DNA from: JBGSWL01 sp041752455
GTDB taxonomy: Bacteria > Pseudomonadota > Alphaproteobacteria > Rhizobiales > Rhizobiaceae
Assembly (NCBI GenBank): GCA_041752455.1
Contig: JBGSWL010000013.1
Span: 1 to 21,756, forward strand
DNA length: 21,756 nt
Direction of reading: 5' to 3'
Part shown: positions 7,066 to 15,567 of the stretch, piece after piece
Layout: every line of letters begins with the position of its first letter
Position numbering within the stretch: position 1 is the first letter of the stretch
Notes under the pieces: model-generated
The model's input: the letters and a program-made list of their open reading frames with translations, nothing else
The model's database searches: none
What the model was told of the DNA's origin: nothing
Program-made: the position numbers and the translations under genes

Positions 7066-8457
7066 GTGCTGAAATCGATCGAGGAAAAAATCCTTGAACA
7101 ACCCCAAACGTCCGCTCGCGCGCGCCGCTCGCGGGTGAAACTGGCCATCAGGGCTGTCGCGCAGGCAGCCCTGATGATCGGCGTGCTCGCAGGCTCCTAT
7201 GTTGCCATGAACCGGTTGATCGCCACCAAGCCGGAGCGCGCCGCCCGCCCGCAGGTCGAGGTCAGGCTTCCCGTGCGGGCAGCGACCGTTACGCTTAAAG
7301 CTGAACAGCCGACGCTCCGCCTCTATGGTGAGGTCACATCGGCGCGCCAGATCGACATCCGCACCAGTGCCGCCGGCGAAGTGATGTCGGTTCATTCCGC
7401 GCTTTCGGCCGGACAACGGATTTCAAAGGGCGAGATCCTGTTCACAGTCGATCCGTTCGACACGGAAATGGCACTCGCCGAAGCGCGCGCGACGCTGGCC
7501 CAGACGGACGCGACGATCATTGAAAACGAGGCGCGGATCGAAGCCGAGCGCACGCAATTGCAAATCGCCGAGGAACAGCTGGAACTGGCACGTACCGACA
7601 TCGAGCGCGCACGCCAGCTTGCCGCGACAGGCTCACTGAACCAGAAGCAGGTCGATGATCGCGCCCTGATCCTGTCGCAGCGCGACCAGGCGGTCGCCTC
7701 CCGCCGCACCAATATCGCCGTCGAAGAAGCCCGCCTTGCCCAGCAGCGCGCCGCGCGTGAGCGTCTGGTTCTCGGCGTGACGAAAGCCGAACGCGCCCTG
7801 AACGAGACCGTCATGCGCGCGCCCATGACCGGCATTGTGCGCGCCTCGACGGTCGAGCCCGGCCGTATCGTCGGTGCCAGCGATGTCGCCGTGTCGATGT
7901 ACGATGACACTGCGCTTGATGTCCGCTTCACCCTGACCGATGCACAATATGGCCGCGTCGCCACCGATGCGGAGCCGCTGGTCGGCCGCAAGGCGATGAT
8001 CGTCTGGACCGTCGGAAACTCCGGATACCGCTACGAGGCGACGGTCACGCGTATAGGCGCTGACGTTGCATCCGCCCGTGGCGGCGTCGATGTTTTTGCT
8101 CGAATTGAAGACGCGCGCGAGCAGGACGTGGACTTGCGCCCCGGCGCATTTGTCGAGGTCACGCTTGCCGACCGGACCTGGCAAAATGCTGCAAGACTCC
8201 CTGAAGCGGCGCTTTACGGGTCCGACCTTGTCTATGTGATCACCGATGACTCGACGCTAGAGAGCCGTCAGGTCAAGTTGCTTGCCTATGATGGCGAGGA
8301 TGTGATCGTCACGTCCGGCCTTGAAACAGGCGAACGTGTACTCGCGACACGGCTGTCGTCGGTCGAACCGGGGTTGAAGGTTGCCGTCGATGGCGATCCC
8401 GTGGTTGAGCCCGCCGCGGCGGCCCGTGGCGCTCGCAGTGCCCCGGGCGGCAGCTGA
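7066..8457 (+). CDS. RND efflux periplasmic adaptor (membrane fusion protein, HlyD/AcrA type)
   Basis: The adaptor bridges an inner-membrane RND pump and an outer-membrane channel. The 463-residue product has one N-terminal membrane anchor (about residues 22-42, LAIRAVAQAALMIGVLAGSY). A split lipoyl domain follows: TSARQIDIRTSAAGEV before the hairpin and APMTGIVRASTVEPGRIV after it. Between them is a long alpha-helical coiled-coil hairpin rich in E, A, R and Q (about 130-240), then beta-barrel and membrane-proximal domains. I use GTG at 7066, since AGGGGA lies 6 bases upstream; an earlier GTG at 7027 has no such site. The pump gene starts 11 bases after its stop. Substrate is unknown. Confidence 0.9.
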   Translation: MLKSIEEKILEQPQTSARARRSRVKLAIRAVAQAALMIGVLAGSYVAMNRLIATKPERAARPQVEVRLPVRAATVTLKAEQPTLRLYGEVTSARQIDIRTSAAGEVMSVHSALSAGQRISKGEILFTVDPFDTEMALAEARATLAQTDATIIENEARIEAERTQLQIAEEQLELARTDIERARQLAATGSLNQKQVDDRALILSQRDQAVASRRTNIAVEEARLAQQRAARERLVLGVTKAERALNETVMRAPMTGIVRASTVEPGRIVGASDVAVSMYDDTALDVRFTLTDAQYGRVATDAEPLVGRKAMIVWTVGNSGYRYEATVTRIGADVASARGGVDVFARIEDAREQDVDLRPGAFVEVTLADRTWQNAARLPEAALYGSDLVYVITDDSTLESRQVKLLAYDGEDVIVTSGLETGERVLATRLSSVEPGLKVAVDGDPVVEPAAAARGARSAPGGS

Positions 8458-8468
8458 GGGCAACATTG

Positions 8469-11400
8469 ATGAACGCCAATCCGCGCAGTCTCGTCAGCAT
8501 ATTCCTGCACCACCCCAACGCAGCAAACCTGCTTATGGTGTTGATGATCCTGTTCGGCGTCGCAGCGCTCGGGCGCATCAACACGCAATTCTTCCCGACG
8601 ATCCAGACTGACAGCGTTTCGGTGTCGATCTCCTGGCCGGGCGCTTCGGCCGAAGATGTCGAGCGCAACATCCTGTCGGTTGCCGAGCCGGAACTGCGGT
8701 TCATCGAGGGCGTCAAGGAGATGAACTCCTATGCCCGCGAAGGCTCGGCAAGCATCAGGCTATCGTTTGACGAGGGCCATGACATCGACAAGGGTGTCAG
8801 TGACGTCGAAACCGCCGTGCGCGCCATAGGCAACCTGCCGGAAGAATCCGAAGACCCCAAGGTTTCCACCGCGCAATTCTTTGACGGGGTCGCCACGATT
8901 TCCATTGGCGGCGATGTGCCCGAAGCGGTCCTTCGCGATTGGGCCAAGCGTATCCGCGACGAGTTGATCGCCCGGGGCATCGACAAGGTGTCGTTCGAAG
9001 GGCTGCGCAATCCGGAACTGCAAGTCACCATTCCCGAGCGCGATCTGCGCCGGTTGGACCTTTCCGTCACCGACGTGACAAGAGCCATCACCGCCAATGC
9101 ACGCGATGTCCCGTCCGGCAACCTCGATGGCAGCGTCGAGCGCCAGCTGCGTGCCGTCACCGACATCACCACCGCCCGCAAGCTGGCAGACGTTGAAGTG
9201 CTGTCGCTCCCAACCGGTGAAAAAGTGCGGCTTGGCGACATCGGGACGGTGGAAGAGGGCTTCGAGGACGGCGCGATCCAGGGCTTCTCGAATACCAAGC
9301 GCGCCATCGAACTCGACATCCAGTCAACGCCGAATGCCGATACGCTGACCACCAATGCAATCCTGCAGGACTATCTCGTCGAACTGCGCCCGCGCCTTCC
9401 CGTAGCGCTGGAAGTGCAGGTCTATGAGGTGCGCGCGGCCGCGCTCAATGACCGGATCATGTTGCTGGTCGAAAACGCAGCCTCCGGGCTGCTGCTGGTT
9501 CTGGTCATCCTGTTCCTGTTCCTGAATGCCCGGATCGCGTTCTGGGTAGCAGCCGGCATTCCGGTAGCGATCCTGATGACCATCGGCATCATGTATCTGC
9601 TGGGTGAGACCATCAACATGATGTCGCTGTTCGCGCTCATCATGATGCTCGGCATCATTGTTGATGATGCCATCGTCGTCGGCGAACACACCGATACCCG
9701 CCTGTCGATGGGCGACGATGCCTTCACGGCTGCGGAAAATGGTGTCGGCCAGATGCTGACGCCTGTGCTTGCCGCGCTGACCACCACGCTTGCGACATTC
9801 ACGCCGCTGCTCCTGCTGTCCGGCTCCATGGGCCAGATCGTCGCTGTTCTGCCGCTTGTGGTGCTCGCGGTCGGCATTGCTTCGACGATCGAGTGCTTCT
9901 TCATTCTGCCGTCACACCTTGCCCATTCGCTGGATGGCCGGCAAAGCGCACGCTGGTCGCATTGGCGGGTGTTTTTCATTGCGCTGATTGTCGTTCTGTT
10001 CGCAGCCGCTTTCTTCACCCGCGCTGGCGGGGAGGGCGGTGCCGCTGCCTCCATTCCGTTGTTTGGTGCAATTGATGCTTGGCGCCAGAGCGTCAGCCCG
10101 TTTGCCTTTGGCGCAATGATTGCTGCAGTGGCCGTGACCTTCGCAATCGGCATCGAAGCTGTTCTGGCGGTCATGCGGCGTCGCAAGCCCGCGCCTACCC
10201 AATCGGGGAACACCAGCCTGCATGACGATGACGGATGGTTCAGGCGCGGCTTTGATGCCGGGTTCGAGTGGTTTCGCGACAAGCCCTTTGCAGCCTTGGC
10301 GCGGCTGTCGTTCGACTGGCGCTATGTGTCTCTGTCGATTGCCGGCGGTCTGGTCATGATCGTCGTTGTCGGCCTGACGCGCGGCGACCATGTCGGTTTT
10401 GTCTTCTTTCCGTCGCCGGAAGCAGAAAACATCACCGGCTCGCTGATTTTCCACCCGGGAACACCGGAACGCGATGCCATTGGTGCCATTGCCGAATTCG
10501 AGACAGCGCTACGCGCGGCGGAAACACAACTTGGCGGCGGCGACCAGAAACTGATCGAGGCGGTGTTCGTGACGCTCGGCTCGTCGGGCCGGTCGCAGGG
10601 CGACAACCTTGCCAGCATCAAGGTGCAGTTGACGACCTCGGAATATCGCACGGTCCGGACCCCGGACATCGTCCGCACCTGGCAGGAACTGGCGCCTGAC
10701 CTGCCGTCTGTGCGCAGGTTCGCCATTCGCCAGGCCCGCGGGGGCCCTCCCGGAGCCGATGTCGATGTCGAACTGACCGGGTCGTCGATCGGCGTTCTGA
10801 AAGATGCTGCCGTCGAGGTGACGGACATCGTTGCCGCGATCACCGGCGTGACCGGGGTCGAAGACGACCTGCCCTATGGCAAGCCGGAACTGGTGATGAC
10901 GCTGACACCGCGCGGCACCGCGCTTGGCTTCACGCTGGATGAGGTCGGCCGACAGGTGCGCAACGCGGTCGAAGGGTCGATCCCCTATCGCTTTGCTCGC
11001 GGCGACGATGAGGTCGCAGTCCGGGTTTCGATGGACACCGGCGCACTCGGTACGGCGGCACTGCGCAATCTGGCGCTGAAATCACCTGCCGGGAACCGCG
11101 TGCCGCTCACCGAAGTGGTGGATCTGGCCGAAGCCCAGGGCTTTTCGGCCATCCAACGGCAGGACGGCAAGACGACGATATCGGTCACCGGCGAAGTTGA
11201 CATTGCCGTCAACACCACCGACGGCGTTGTCGAACTGCTGACAGCCTCCGGGGCGCTCGATACCGTCGCGCGCAAATACGGCATTGAATACTCGTTCGGA
11301 GGCCGGTCGCAGGAGCAGGAAGAGACCTTCGCCGATCTGCGCCTCGGCACGATCATCGGCCTTGCAGTCATCTACATCATTCTGGCCTGGGTGTTCGGCA

Positions 11401-11879
11401 GCTATTTCCGCCCGTTTGCCGTGATGCTGATCATTCCGTTCGGTGCGGTCGGTGCGGTTTTCGGCCATTGGCTGATGGACTACCAGTTGACCATGCTGTC
11501 GATGATCGGCCTGCTTGGCCTGTCCGGTATCGTCGTCAATGACTCGATCATTCTGGTGTCTCGTTTCGACGAGCGCCTCGCGGATGGCGACAGCGTGCGC
11601 GAAGCTGCTGTCGGCGCCAGCCGGGATCGCCTGCGCGCCGTGCTGCTGACGTCGCTGACGACCATCGGCGGGCTTGCACCCCTGTTGTTCGAGACCAACC
11701 TGCAGGCGCAGTTCCTGCTGCCGATGGCGATCACCATGGTCTTCGGCCTTGCCGCCACGACCCTGCTGGTGCTGTTCCTGGTGCCGGTCTTCCTCGGCAT
11801 CGGCAACGACATCCATAACAGCTTTGTTGCGATCTATGGACGCGAACGCGGGGCGGTTTATCCGGCACCGGGCGAATGA
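8469..11879 (+). CDS. RND efflux pump, inner-membrane permease (AcrB family) with an extra helix pair
   Basis: RND permeases export substrates using the proton gradient as trimers. The 1136-residue product shows the duplicated RND layout. TM1 is near 20-36 and the first periplasmic domain follows. The TM4 proton-relay pair is D399-D400 in GIIVDDAIVVGE. The second periplasmic half starts near 640, and its TM10 segment reads GIVVNDSIIL. It is about 100 residues longer than typical AcrB. The excess lies between TM6 and TM7 (about 492-590) and includes two additional strongly hydrophobic stretches (about 500-516 and 543-569), so 14 rather than 12 membrane helices are predicted. It is cotranscribed with the adaptor; no TolC-like gene follows. 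The substrate cannot be told. Confidence 0.93.
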   Translation: MNANPRSLVSIFLHHPNAANLLMVLMILFGVAALGRINTQFFPTIQTDSVSVSISWPGASAEDVERNILSVAEPELRFIEGVKEMNSYAREGSASIRLSFDEGHDIDKGVSDVETAVRAIGNLPEESEDPKVSTAQFFDGVATISIGGDVPEAVLRDWAKRIRDELIARGIDKVSFEGLRNPELQVTIPERDLRRLDLSVTDVTRAITANARDVPSGNLDGSVERQLRAVTDITTARKLADVEVLSLPTGEKVRLGDIGTVEEGFEDGAIQGFSNTKRAIELDIQSTPNADTLTTNAILQDYLVELRPRLPVALEVQVYEVRAAALNDRIMLLVENAASGLLLVLVILFLFLNARIAFWVAAGIPVAILMTIGIMYLLGETINMMSLFALIMMLGIIVDDAIVVGEHTDTRLSMGDDAFTAAENGVGQMLTPVLAALTTTLATFTPLLLLSGSMGQIVAVLPLVVLAVGIASTIECFFILPSHLAHSLDGRQSARWSHWRVFFIALIVVLFAAAFFTRAGGEGGAAASIPLFGAIDAWRQSVSPFAFGAMIAAVAVTFAIGIEAVLAVMRRRKPAPTQSGNTSLHDDDGWFRRGFDAGFEWFRDKPFAALARLSFDWRYVSLSIAGGLVMIVVVGLTRGDHVGFVFFPSPEAENITGSLIFHPGTPERDAIGAIAEFETALRAAETQLGGGDQKLIEAVFVTLGSSGRSQGDNLASIKVQLTTSEYRTVRTPDIVRTWQELAPDLPSVRRFAIRQARGGPPGADVDVELTGSSIGVLKDAAVEVTDIVAAITGVTGVEDDLPYGKPELVMTLTPRGTALGFTLDEVGRQVRNAVEGSIPYRFARGDDEVAVRVSMDTGALGTAALRNLALKSPAGNRVPLTEVVDLAEAQGFSAIQRQDGKTTISVTGEVDIAVNTTDGVVELLTASGALDTVARKYGIEYSFGGRSQEQEETFADLRLGTIIGLAVIYIILAWVFGSYFRPFAVMLIIPFGAVGAVFGHWLMDYQLTMLSMIGLLGLSGIVVNDSIILVSRFDERLADGDSVREAAVGASRDRLRAVLLTSLTTIGGLAPLLFETNLQAQFLLPMAITMVFGLAATTLLVLFLVPVFLGIGNDIHNSFVAIYGRERGAVYPAPGE

Positions 11880-11883
11880 ACCG

Positions 11884-12282
11884 CTAGTTCAGCGTCCGCC
11901 GCCGGTTGGGCACATCCAGCGAAAAGGCCGGAATGGCCACGTCGAATGCCGGACCTTCCCCGCCATCCCGGCGCATCGTGTAGTGGCCGACCATCGTGCC
12001 GGAAGGCGTGTTGAGCGGACAGCCCGATGTGTACTGGAAGCTGTCGCCCGGTGTCAGCACCGGCTTTTCGCCGACCACGCCCTCGCCCTGCACTTCCTCG
12101 ACATGGCCGAGCGCATTGGTGATCCGCCAGTAGCGGCTGACGAGTTGCACGGTTTCTTCCGAGTGGTTGGCGATGATGATCGTATAGGCCCAGAACCAAC
12201 GGCCCTGTCCTGCGTCGGATTCCTGGTCAAGGAATTCCGGCCGGACAGTCACTTCGATGTCTTCTGTGCGGATGCGGTACAT
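11884..12282 (-). CDS. apaG: ApaG domain protein (Co2+/Mg2+ efflux protein ApaG)
   Basis: The 132-residue product is the full-length ApaG fold, a fibronectin-III-like beta sandwich. It starts MYRIRTEDIEVTVRPEFL and contains AYTIIIANHSEETVQL, RYWRITNALGHVEEV, the glycine motif GEGVVGEKPVL, and Y-T-S-G-C-P-L with GHYTMRR. ApaG is named from the apaGH operon and linked to divalent-cation tolerance, but its biochemical role is unsettled. It is convergent with the RND gene, whose stop is only 4 bp away. In many Hyphomicrobiales apaG sits near hslO and metZ; here the RND pair and a phosphatidyltransferase gene lie between. Confidence 0.94.
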   Translation of the reverse strand: MYRIRTEDIEVTVRPEFLDQESDAGQGRWFWAYTIIIANHSEETVQLVSRYWRITNALGHVEEVQGEGVVGEKPVLTPGDSFQYTSGCPLNTPSGTMVGHYTMRRDGGEGPAFDVAIPAFSLDVPNRRRTLN

Positions 12283-12422
12283 GGCGCTTGCACGTTATCC
12301 GAACGCGATTGTTCTGCAAGCGAACGTGAGCGCCCGTGAACATATGAAGGGTGACACGGAACCCGACGCGCACTATCGCCGGTTGTTGAAGTCATTCCAA
12401 ACCGAGACAGGGGGTCCCGGAC

Positions 12423-13031
12423 ATGCTCGACGGGACATTGCGCCAACGCCTCGATCCGCTGCTTGACGCGGGCGCAAGGCGTATCGCTGCCACCGGCATC
12501 AGTGCCAATGCAATCACTGTGGCAGGGCTCGCCATCGGCGTTCTTGCCGCCGGCGCCATCGCCGCGCAGTGGTATCTGGCCGGTCTGGTGCTGCTGCTGG
12601 TCAGCCGGCTCTGCGACGGGCTCGATGGTCCGGTGGCGCGCATCACCGGCAAGACCGATTTCGGCGGCTATCTCGACATCACGCTGGATTTTGCGTTCTA
12701 CGGGGTGATCCCGCTCGGCTTCATCATTGCCGATCCGTCGGCCAACGCGCTCGCCGGCGCGACGCTGATCTTTTCATTCTACGTCAATGGCGCCAGCTTT
12801 CTCGCCTTTGCCATCATGGCCGAAAAACGACAGCTCTCGACGAGCGCGCGCGGCGAGAAATCGCTGTTCTTCACAACAGGCCTTGCCGAGGCGACCGAGA
12901 CAATTGCCGTCTTTGCCGCATTCTGTCTGGCTCCGGCCTGGTTCTCGCCGATCGCGTGGGTGTTTGCAGCCGTCTGCTTCTACACCGCCCTGTCGCGGAT
13001 CATGCTGGCAAGACGGATGCTCGCCGACTGA
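12423..13031 (+). CDS. CDP-alcohol phosphatidyltransferase family membrane protein
   Basis: Members join a CDP-linked lipid or alcohol to an alcohol acceptor at the inner membrane during phospholipid or polar-lipid synthesis. The 202-residue product carries the catalytic signature D-G-x2-D-G-x2-A-R-x8-G-x3-D-x3-D, with D65, D68, D85 and D89 (CDGLDGPVARITGKTDFGGY then LDITLD). Several hydrophobic helices surround it (about 28-60, 92-128, 148-172, 176-192). The exact acceptor is unclear, and it is shorter and less typical than PgsA or PssA. The ATG follows CAGGGGGTCCC. It ends 7 bp from the convergent metZ gene and is divergent from apaG across 140 bp in which I see no clear regulatory site. 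Confidence 0.88.
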   Translation: MLDGTLRQRLDPLLDAGARRIAATGISANAITVAGLAIGVLAAGAIAAQWYLAGLVLLLVSRLCDGLDGPVARITGKTDFGGYLDITLDFAFYGVIPLGFIIADPSANALAGATLIFSFYVNGASFLAFAIMAEKRQLSTSARGEKSLFFTTGLAEATETIAVFAAFCLAPAWFSPIAWVFAAVCFYTALSRIMLARRMLAD

Positions 13032-13038
13032 TCTCGGC

Positions 13039-14232
13039 TCAAATGCCCGAAAGCGCCGCATCCAGATCGGCAATCAGGTCGTCGGCATCTTCGAGGCCTA
13101 CGGACAGGCGCAAAGTGCCGCCGCCGATCGACAAGGCGTTTCGATCCTCTTCGGAGAGGTTCTTGTGCGTCGTGGTTGCCGGATGGGTGATCAGGCTCTT
13201 GGCATCGCCCAGATTGTTGGAAATGCGGATGATCGACAGGGCGTTTTCGGCCGTGAAGGCTGCGGCCTTGCCGCCCTTCAGATCGAATGCCACCAGCGTC
13301 GAGCCGCCTTTCATCTGCCGGGCGATGATGTCAGCCTGCGGATGGTCGGCCCGTCCCGGATAGATGACACGCGCCACCGCCGGGTGATCGGCGAGGAAGT
13401 CGGCGATCCGGCCCGCCGTTTCGGTCTGACGCGCCACGCGGATCGGCAGGGTCTCCAGCCCCTTCAACAGCACCCAGGCGTTGAACGGCGAGATGCCGGG
13501 GCCGGTGTGACGGAAGAAGTCCTGCAGGTTTTCGTTGACCCATTCTTCGGTGCCAAGCACCACACCACCAAGGCAGCGGCCCTGACCATCAATATGCTTG
13601 GTCGCCGAATAGACGACGATGTCGACACCGAGTTCCAGCGGCTTTTGCAGGATCGGCGTCGCAAAGACGTTGTCGATCACCACCTTTGCGCCGCAAGAGC
13701 GGGCAACCGCCACCACATGCGCGATGTCGATGACTTCCAGCGTCGGATTGGTCGGGCTTTCGAAGAAGAACACCTTGGTGTTCGGGCGAACCGCCTTCTC
13801 CCAGTCTTCTGGTTTGGTCCCGTCGATCAGCGTCGCTTCGACGCCGTAGCGCGGCAGCAGGGTTTCCACGACCCAGCGGCACGAGCCGAACAGCGCGCGC
13901 GCGGCAACCACGTGGTCACCGGCTTTCAACTGGCAGAGCATCGCGCTGGCGACAGCCGCCATGCCGGAGGTCATGGCGCGCGCAGCTTCCGCGCCTTCCA
14001 GCGCACACATGCGCTTTTCGAACATGTCGGTCGTCGGGTTGGCATAGCGCGAATAGATGAAGCCCTCGTCCTCACCCTTGAAACGCGCCTCGGCTGCTTC
14101 GGCGGTCGGGTAGACGAAGCCTTGCGTCAGATACAGCGCCTCGGACGTCTCGCCGAAGGATGACCGCACGGTGCCTTCATGAACCATGCGTGTCGCCGGT
14201 CCCCAGGACGTCCTGTCACTGCCACTCGCCAT
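13039..14232 (-). CDS. metZ: O-succinylhomoserine sulfhydrylase (PLP, Cys/Met metabolism family)
   Basis: MetZ converts O-succinylhomoserine (or the acetyl ester) and sulfide to homocysteine in methionine synthesis. The 397-residue product has family hallmarks: YSRYANPTTDMFEKR, ALEGAEAARAMTSGMAA, FFESPTNPTLEVIDI, and the PLP lysine K212 in YSATKHIDGQGR. The ATG at 14232 is preceded by GAGGAGAG on the minus strand; an upstream in-frame start would begin inside the leader. The gene is controlled by the SAM-II riboswitch and terminator just upstream, which fits methionine feedback. Exact choice between the succinyl and acetyl substrate is inferred from lineage. Confidence 0.93.
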   Translation of the reverse strand: MASGSDRTSWGPATRMVHEGTVRSSFGETSEALYLTQGFVYPTAEAAEARFKGEDEGFIYSRYANPTTDMFEKRMCALEGAEAARAMTSGMAAVASAMLCQLKAGDHVVAARALFGSCRWVVETLLPRYGVEATLIDGTKPEDWEKAVRPNTKVFFFESPTNPTLEVIDIAHVVAVARSCGAKVVIDNVFATPILQKPLELGVDIVVYSATKHIDGQGRCLGGVVLGTEEWVNENLQDFFRHTGPGISPFNAWVLLKGLETLPIRVARQTETAGRIADFLADHPAVARVIYPGRADHPQADIIARQMKGGSTLVAFDLKGGKAAAFTAENALSIIRISNNLGDAKSLITHPATTTHKNLSEEDRNALSIGGGTLRLSVGLEDADDLIADLDAALSGI

Positions 14233-14253
14233 ATGCACTCTCCTCGAACACAA

Positions 14254-14287
14254 CAAAAAACCGGCATCATGTCGCCATGAGCCGGTT
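14254..14287 (-). terminator. Intrinsic terminator in the metZ leader (riboswitch expression platform)
   Basis: On the minus strand a stem AACCGGC/GCCGGTT (14281-14287 with 14259-14265) is extended by TCATG/CATGA around a 4-base loop with a single bulge, and is followed by a run of T overlapping 14255-14260. It lies between the SAM-II aptamer and the metZ ribosome binding site, so readthrough would be needed for metZ expression. Confidence 0.85.
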
Positions 14288-14320
14288 GCAACGACAATGC
14301 ACAGATTGCCGATACCGCAC

Positions 14321-14376
14321 GGCCTTTTAGCAACTTGTTTAAAGTGGCTGCAAGCCGACCGGCCAAATCACCACTG
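14321..14376 (-). promoter_or_regulatory. SAM-II riboswitch upstream of metZ
   Basis: The minus strand reads GTGGTGATTTGG, then CTTGCAGCCAC, then TTTAAACAAGTT and GCTAAAAGG. These are the conserved blocks of the SAM-II (metA-motif) H-type pseudoknot known from alphaproteobacterial methionine genes, in the right order and spacing. The GTGG and CCAC segments can form P1. It sits about 90 bases upstream of the metZ ATG, followed by an intrinsic terminator. Binding of S-adenosylmethionine is expected to shut off metZ. Confidence 0.92.
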
Positions 14377-14457
14377 CAATTTGCTGTCCATAAGCCTCTC
14401 GTGCGCTTGCGTCAACGATACAGCCATTGTGATGGTGGCGGCGTTCCGGAGACAACC

Positions 14458-15567
14458 ATGACCGCAGACCTGCCTGCCGGTGCCAGCGGCATTCTCGCCG
14501 ATCACGACATCAAGGCCCTTCACGCCGGTGGCGCCATCATCGCCGGGCGTCCGTTCGATGATGATCAGGTGCAGCCCGCAAGCCTTGATCTTCGTCTTGG
14601 CGCGACGGCATTTCGCGTGCGCGCCAGCTTCATGCCGGGCAGCGCGCACACCGTTGCCGACAAACTGCTCCACTACGAACTGCACCGGATCGACCTTGCC
14701 AGCGGTGCCGTTCTGGAGACCGGCTGTGTCTACATCGTGCCGCTGCTCGAAGCGTTGGCGCTTCCCGGGACGGTCTCGGCGTCCGCCAATCCGAAGAGTT
14801 CGACCGGCCGCCTCGACATTTTCACCCGTGTCATTGCTGACCGCGCTGTCGAATTCGACAAAATCCCCGCCGGATATCGCGGCCCGCTTTATCTGGAGAT
14901 CAGCCCGCGCACCTTTCCGGTCGTGGTGCGCACCGGCTCGCGCCTGTCGCAGATCCGGTTCCGCACCGGGCAGGCGGTTCTGGATGCCAACGAACTGGCC
15001 GCCCTTCATGCACGCGAGACGCTGGTCGCCGGCAAAAGCCCCGATGTCAGCCATGCGGGAATTGCCCTATCGGTCGATCTGTCAGGCGGGGCGAACGGCC
15101 TTGTCGGTTATCGCGGCAAGCACCACACGCCGGTCATCGATGTTGACCGCCGCGATGCGCACGACATCCATGATTTCTGGGAACCGGTAATCGTGCGCGG
15201 CCGCAGGGAACTGATCCTCGATCCCGACGAATTCTACATTCTCGTGTCGCGCGAGGCGGTGCATGTGCCGCCATCCCATGCCGCCGAGATGACGCCATTT
15301 GATCCGCTGGTCGGCGAATTCCGCGTCCACTATGCCGGCTTCTTCGATCCCGGCTTTGGTCATTCCGCAGCCGGCGGAACCGGCAGCAGAGCCGTGCTGG
15401 AAGTGCGCAGCCACGAAGTGCCGTTCGTGCTGGAGCATGGCCAGACGGTTGGCCGTCTCGTCTATGAGCGGATGCTGTCACGCCCCAGAGCACTGTATGG
15501 CTCGGACCTGAAGTCCAACTACCAGGCCCAGGGCCTCAAGCTCTCCAAACACTTTCGCAGTTCATGA
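14458..15567 (+). CDS. dcd: 2'-deoxycytidine 5'-triphosphate deaminase (long, two-domain form)
   Basis: This enzyme deaminates dCTP to dUTP to supply thymidylate synthesis. The 369-residue product is about twice the usual Dcd, as in alphaproteobacteria, and appears to hold two dUTPase-like jelly-roll halves. The first has QPASLDLRLG, NPKSSTGRLDIFTRVI and AGYRGPLYLEISP, in which the last E is the likely catalytic acid. The second has GVGF-like substitutes: LVGYRGKHHTPVIDVD, FYILVSREAVHVPP and LEVRSHEVPFVLEHGQ. The ATG at 14458 follows CGGAGACAACC. Its 3' end overlaps the convergent channel gene by 6 bases. The leader (14377-14457) lies beside the metZ riboswitch; no regulatory motif for dcd itself is evident. 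Confidence 0.92.
   Translation: MTADLPAGASGILADHDIKALHAGGAIIAGRPFDDDQVQPASLDLRLGATAFRVRASFMPGSAHTVADKLLHYELHRIDLASGAVLETGCVYIVPLLEALALPGTVSASANPKSSTGRLDIFTRVIADRAVEFDKIPAGYRGPLYLEISPRTFPVVVRTGSRLSQIRFRTGQAVLDANELAALHARETLVAGKSPDVSHAGIALSVDLSGGANGLVGYRGKHHTPVIDVDRRDAHDIHDFWEPVIVRGRRELILDPDEFYILVSREAVHVPPSHAAEMTPFDPLVGEFRVHYAGFFDPGFGHSAAGGTGSRAVLEVRSHEVPFVLEHGQTVGRLVYERMLSRPRALYGSDLKSNYQAQGLKLSKHFRSS

Noticed and set aside
12787..14163. 458-codon plus-strand frame opposite metZ
   Set aside because: Antisense shadow; metZ has the PLP lysine and all family motifs on the minus strand.
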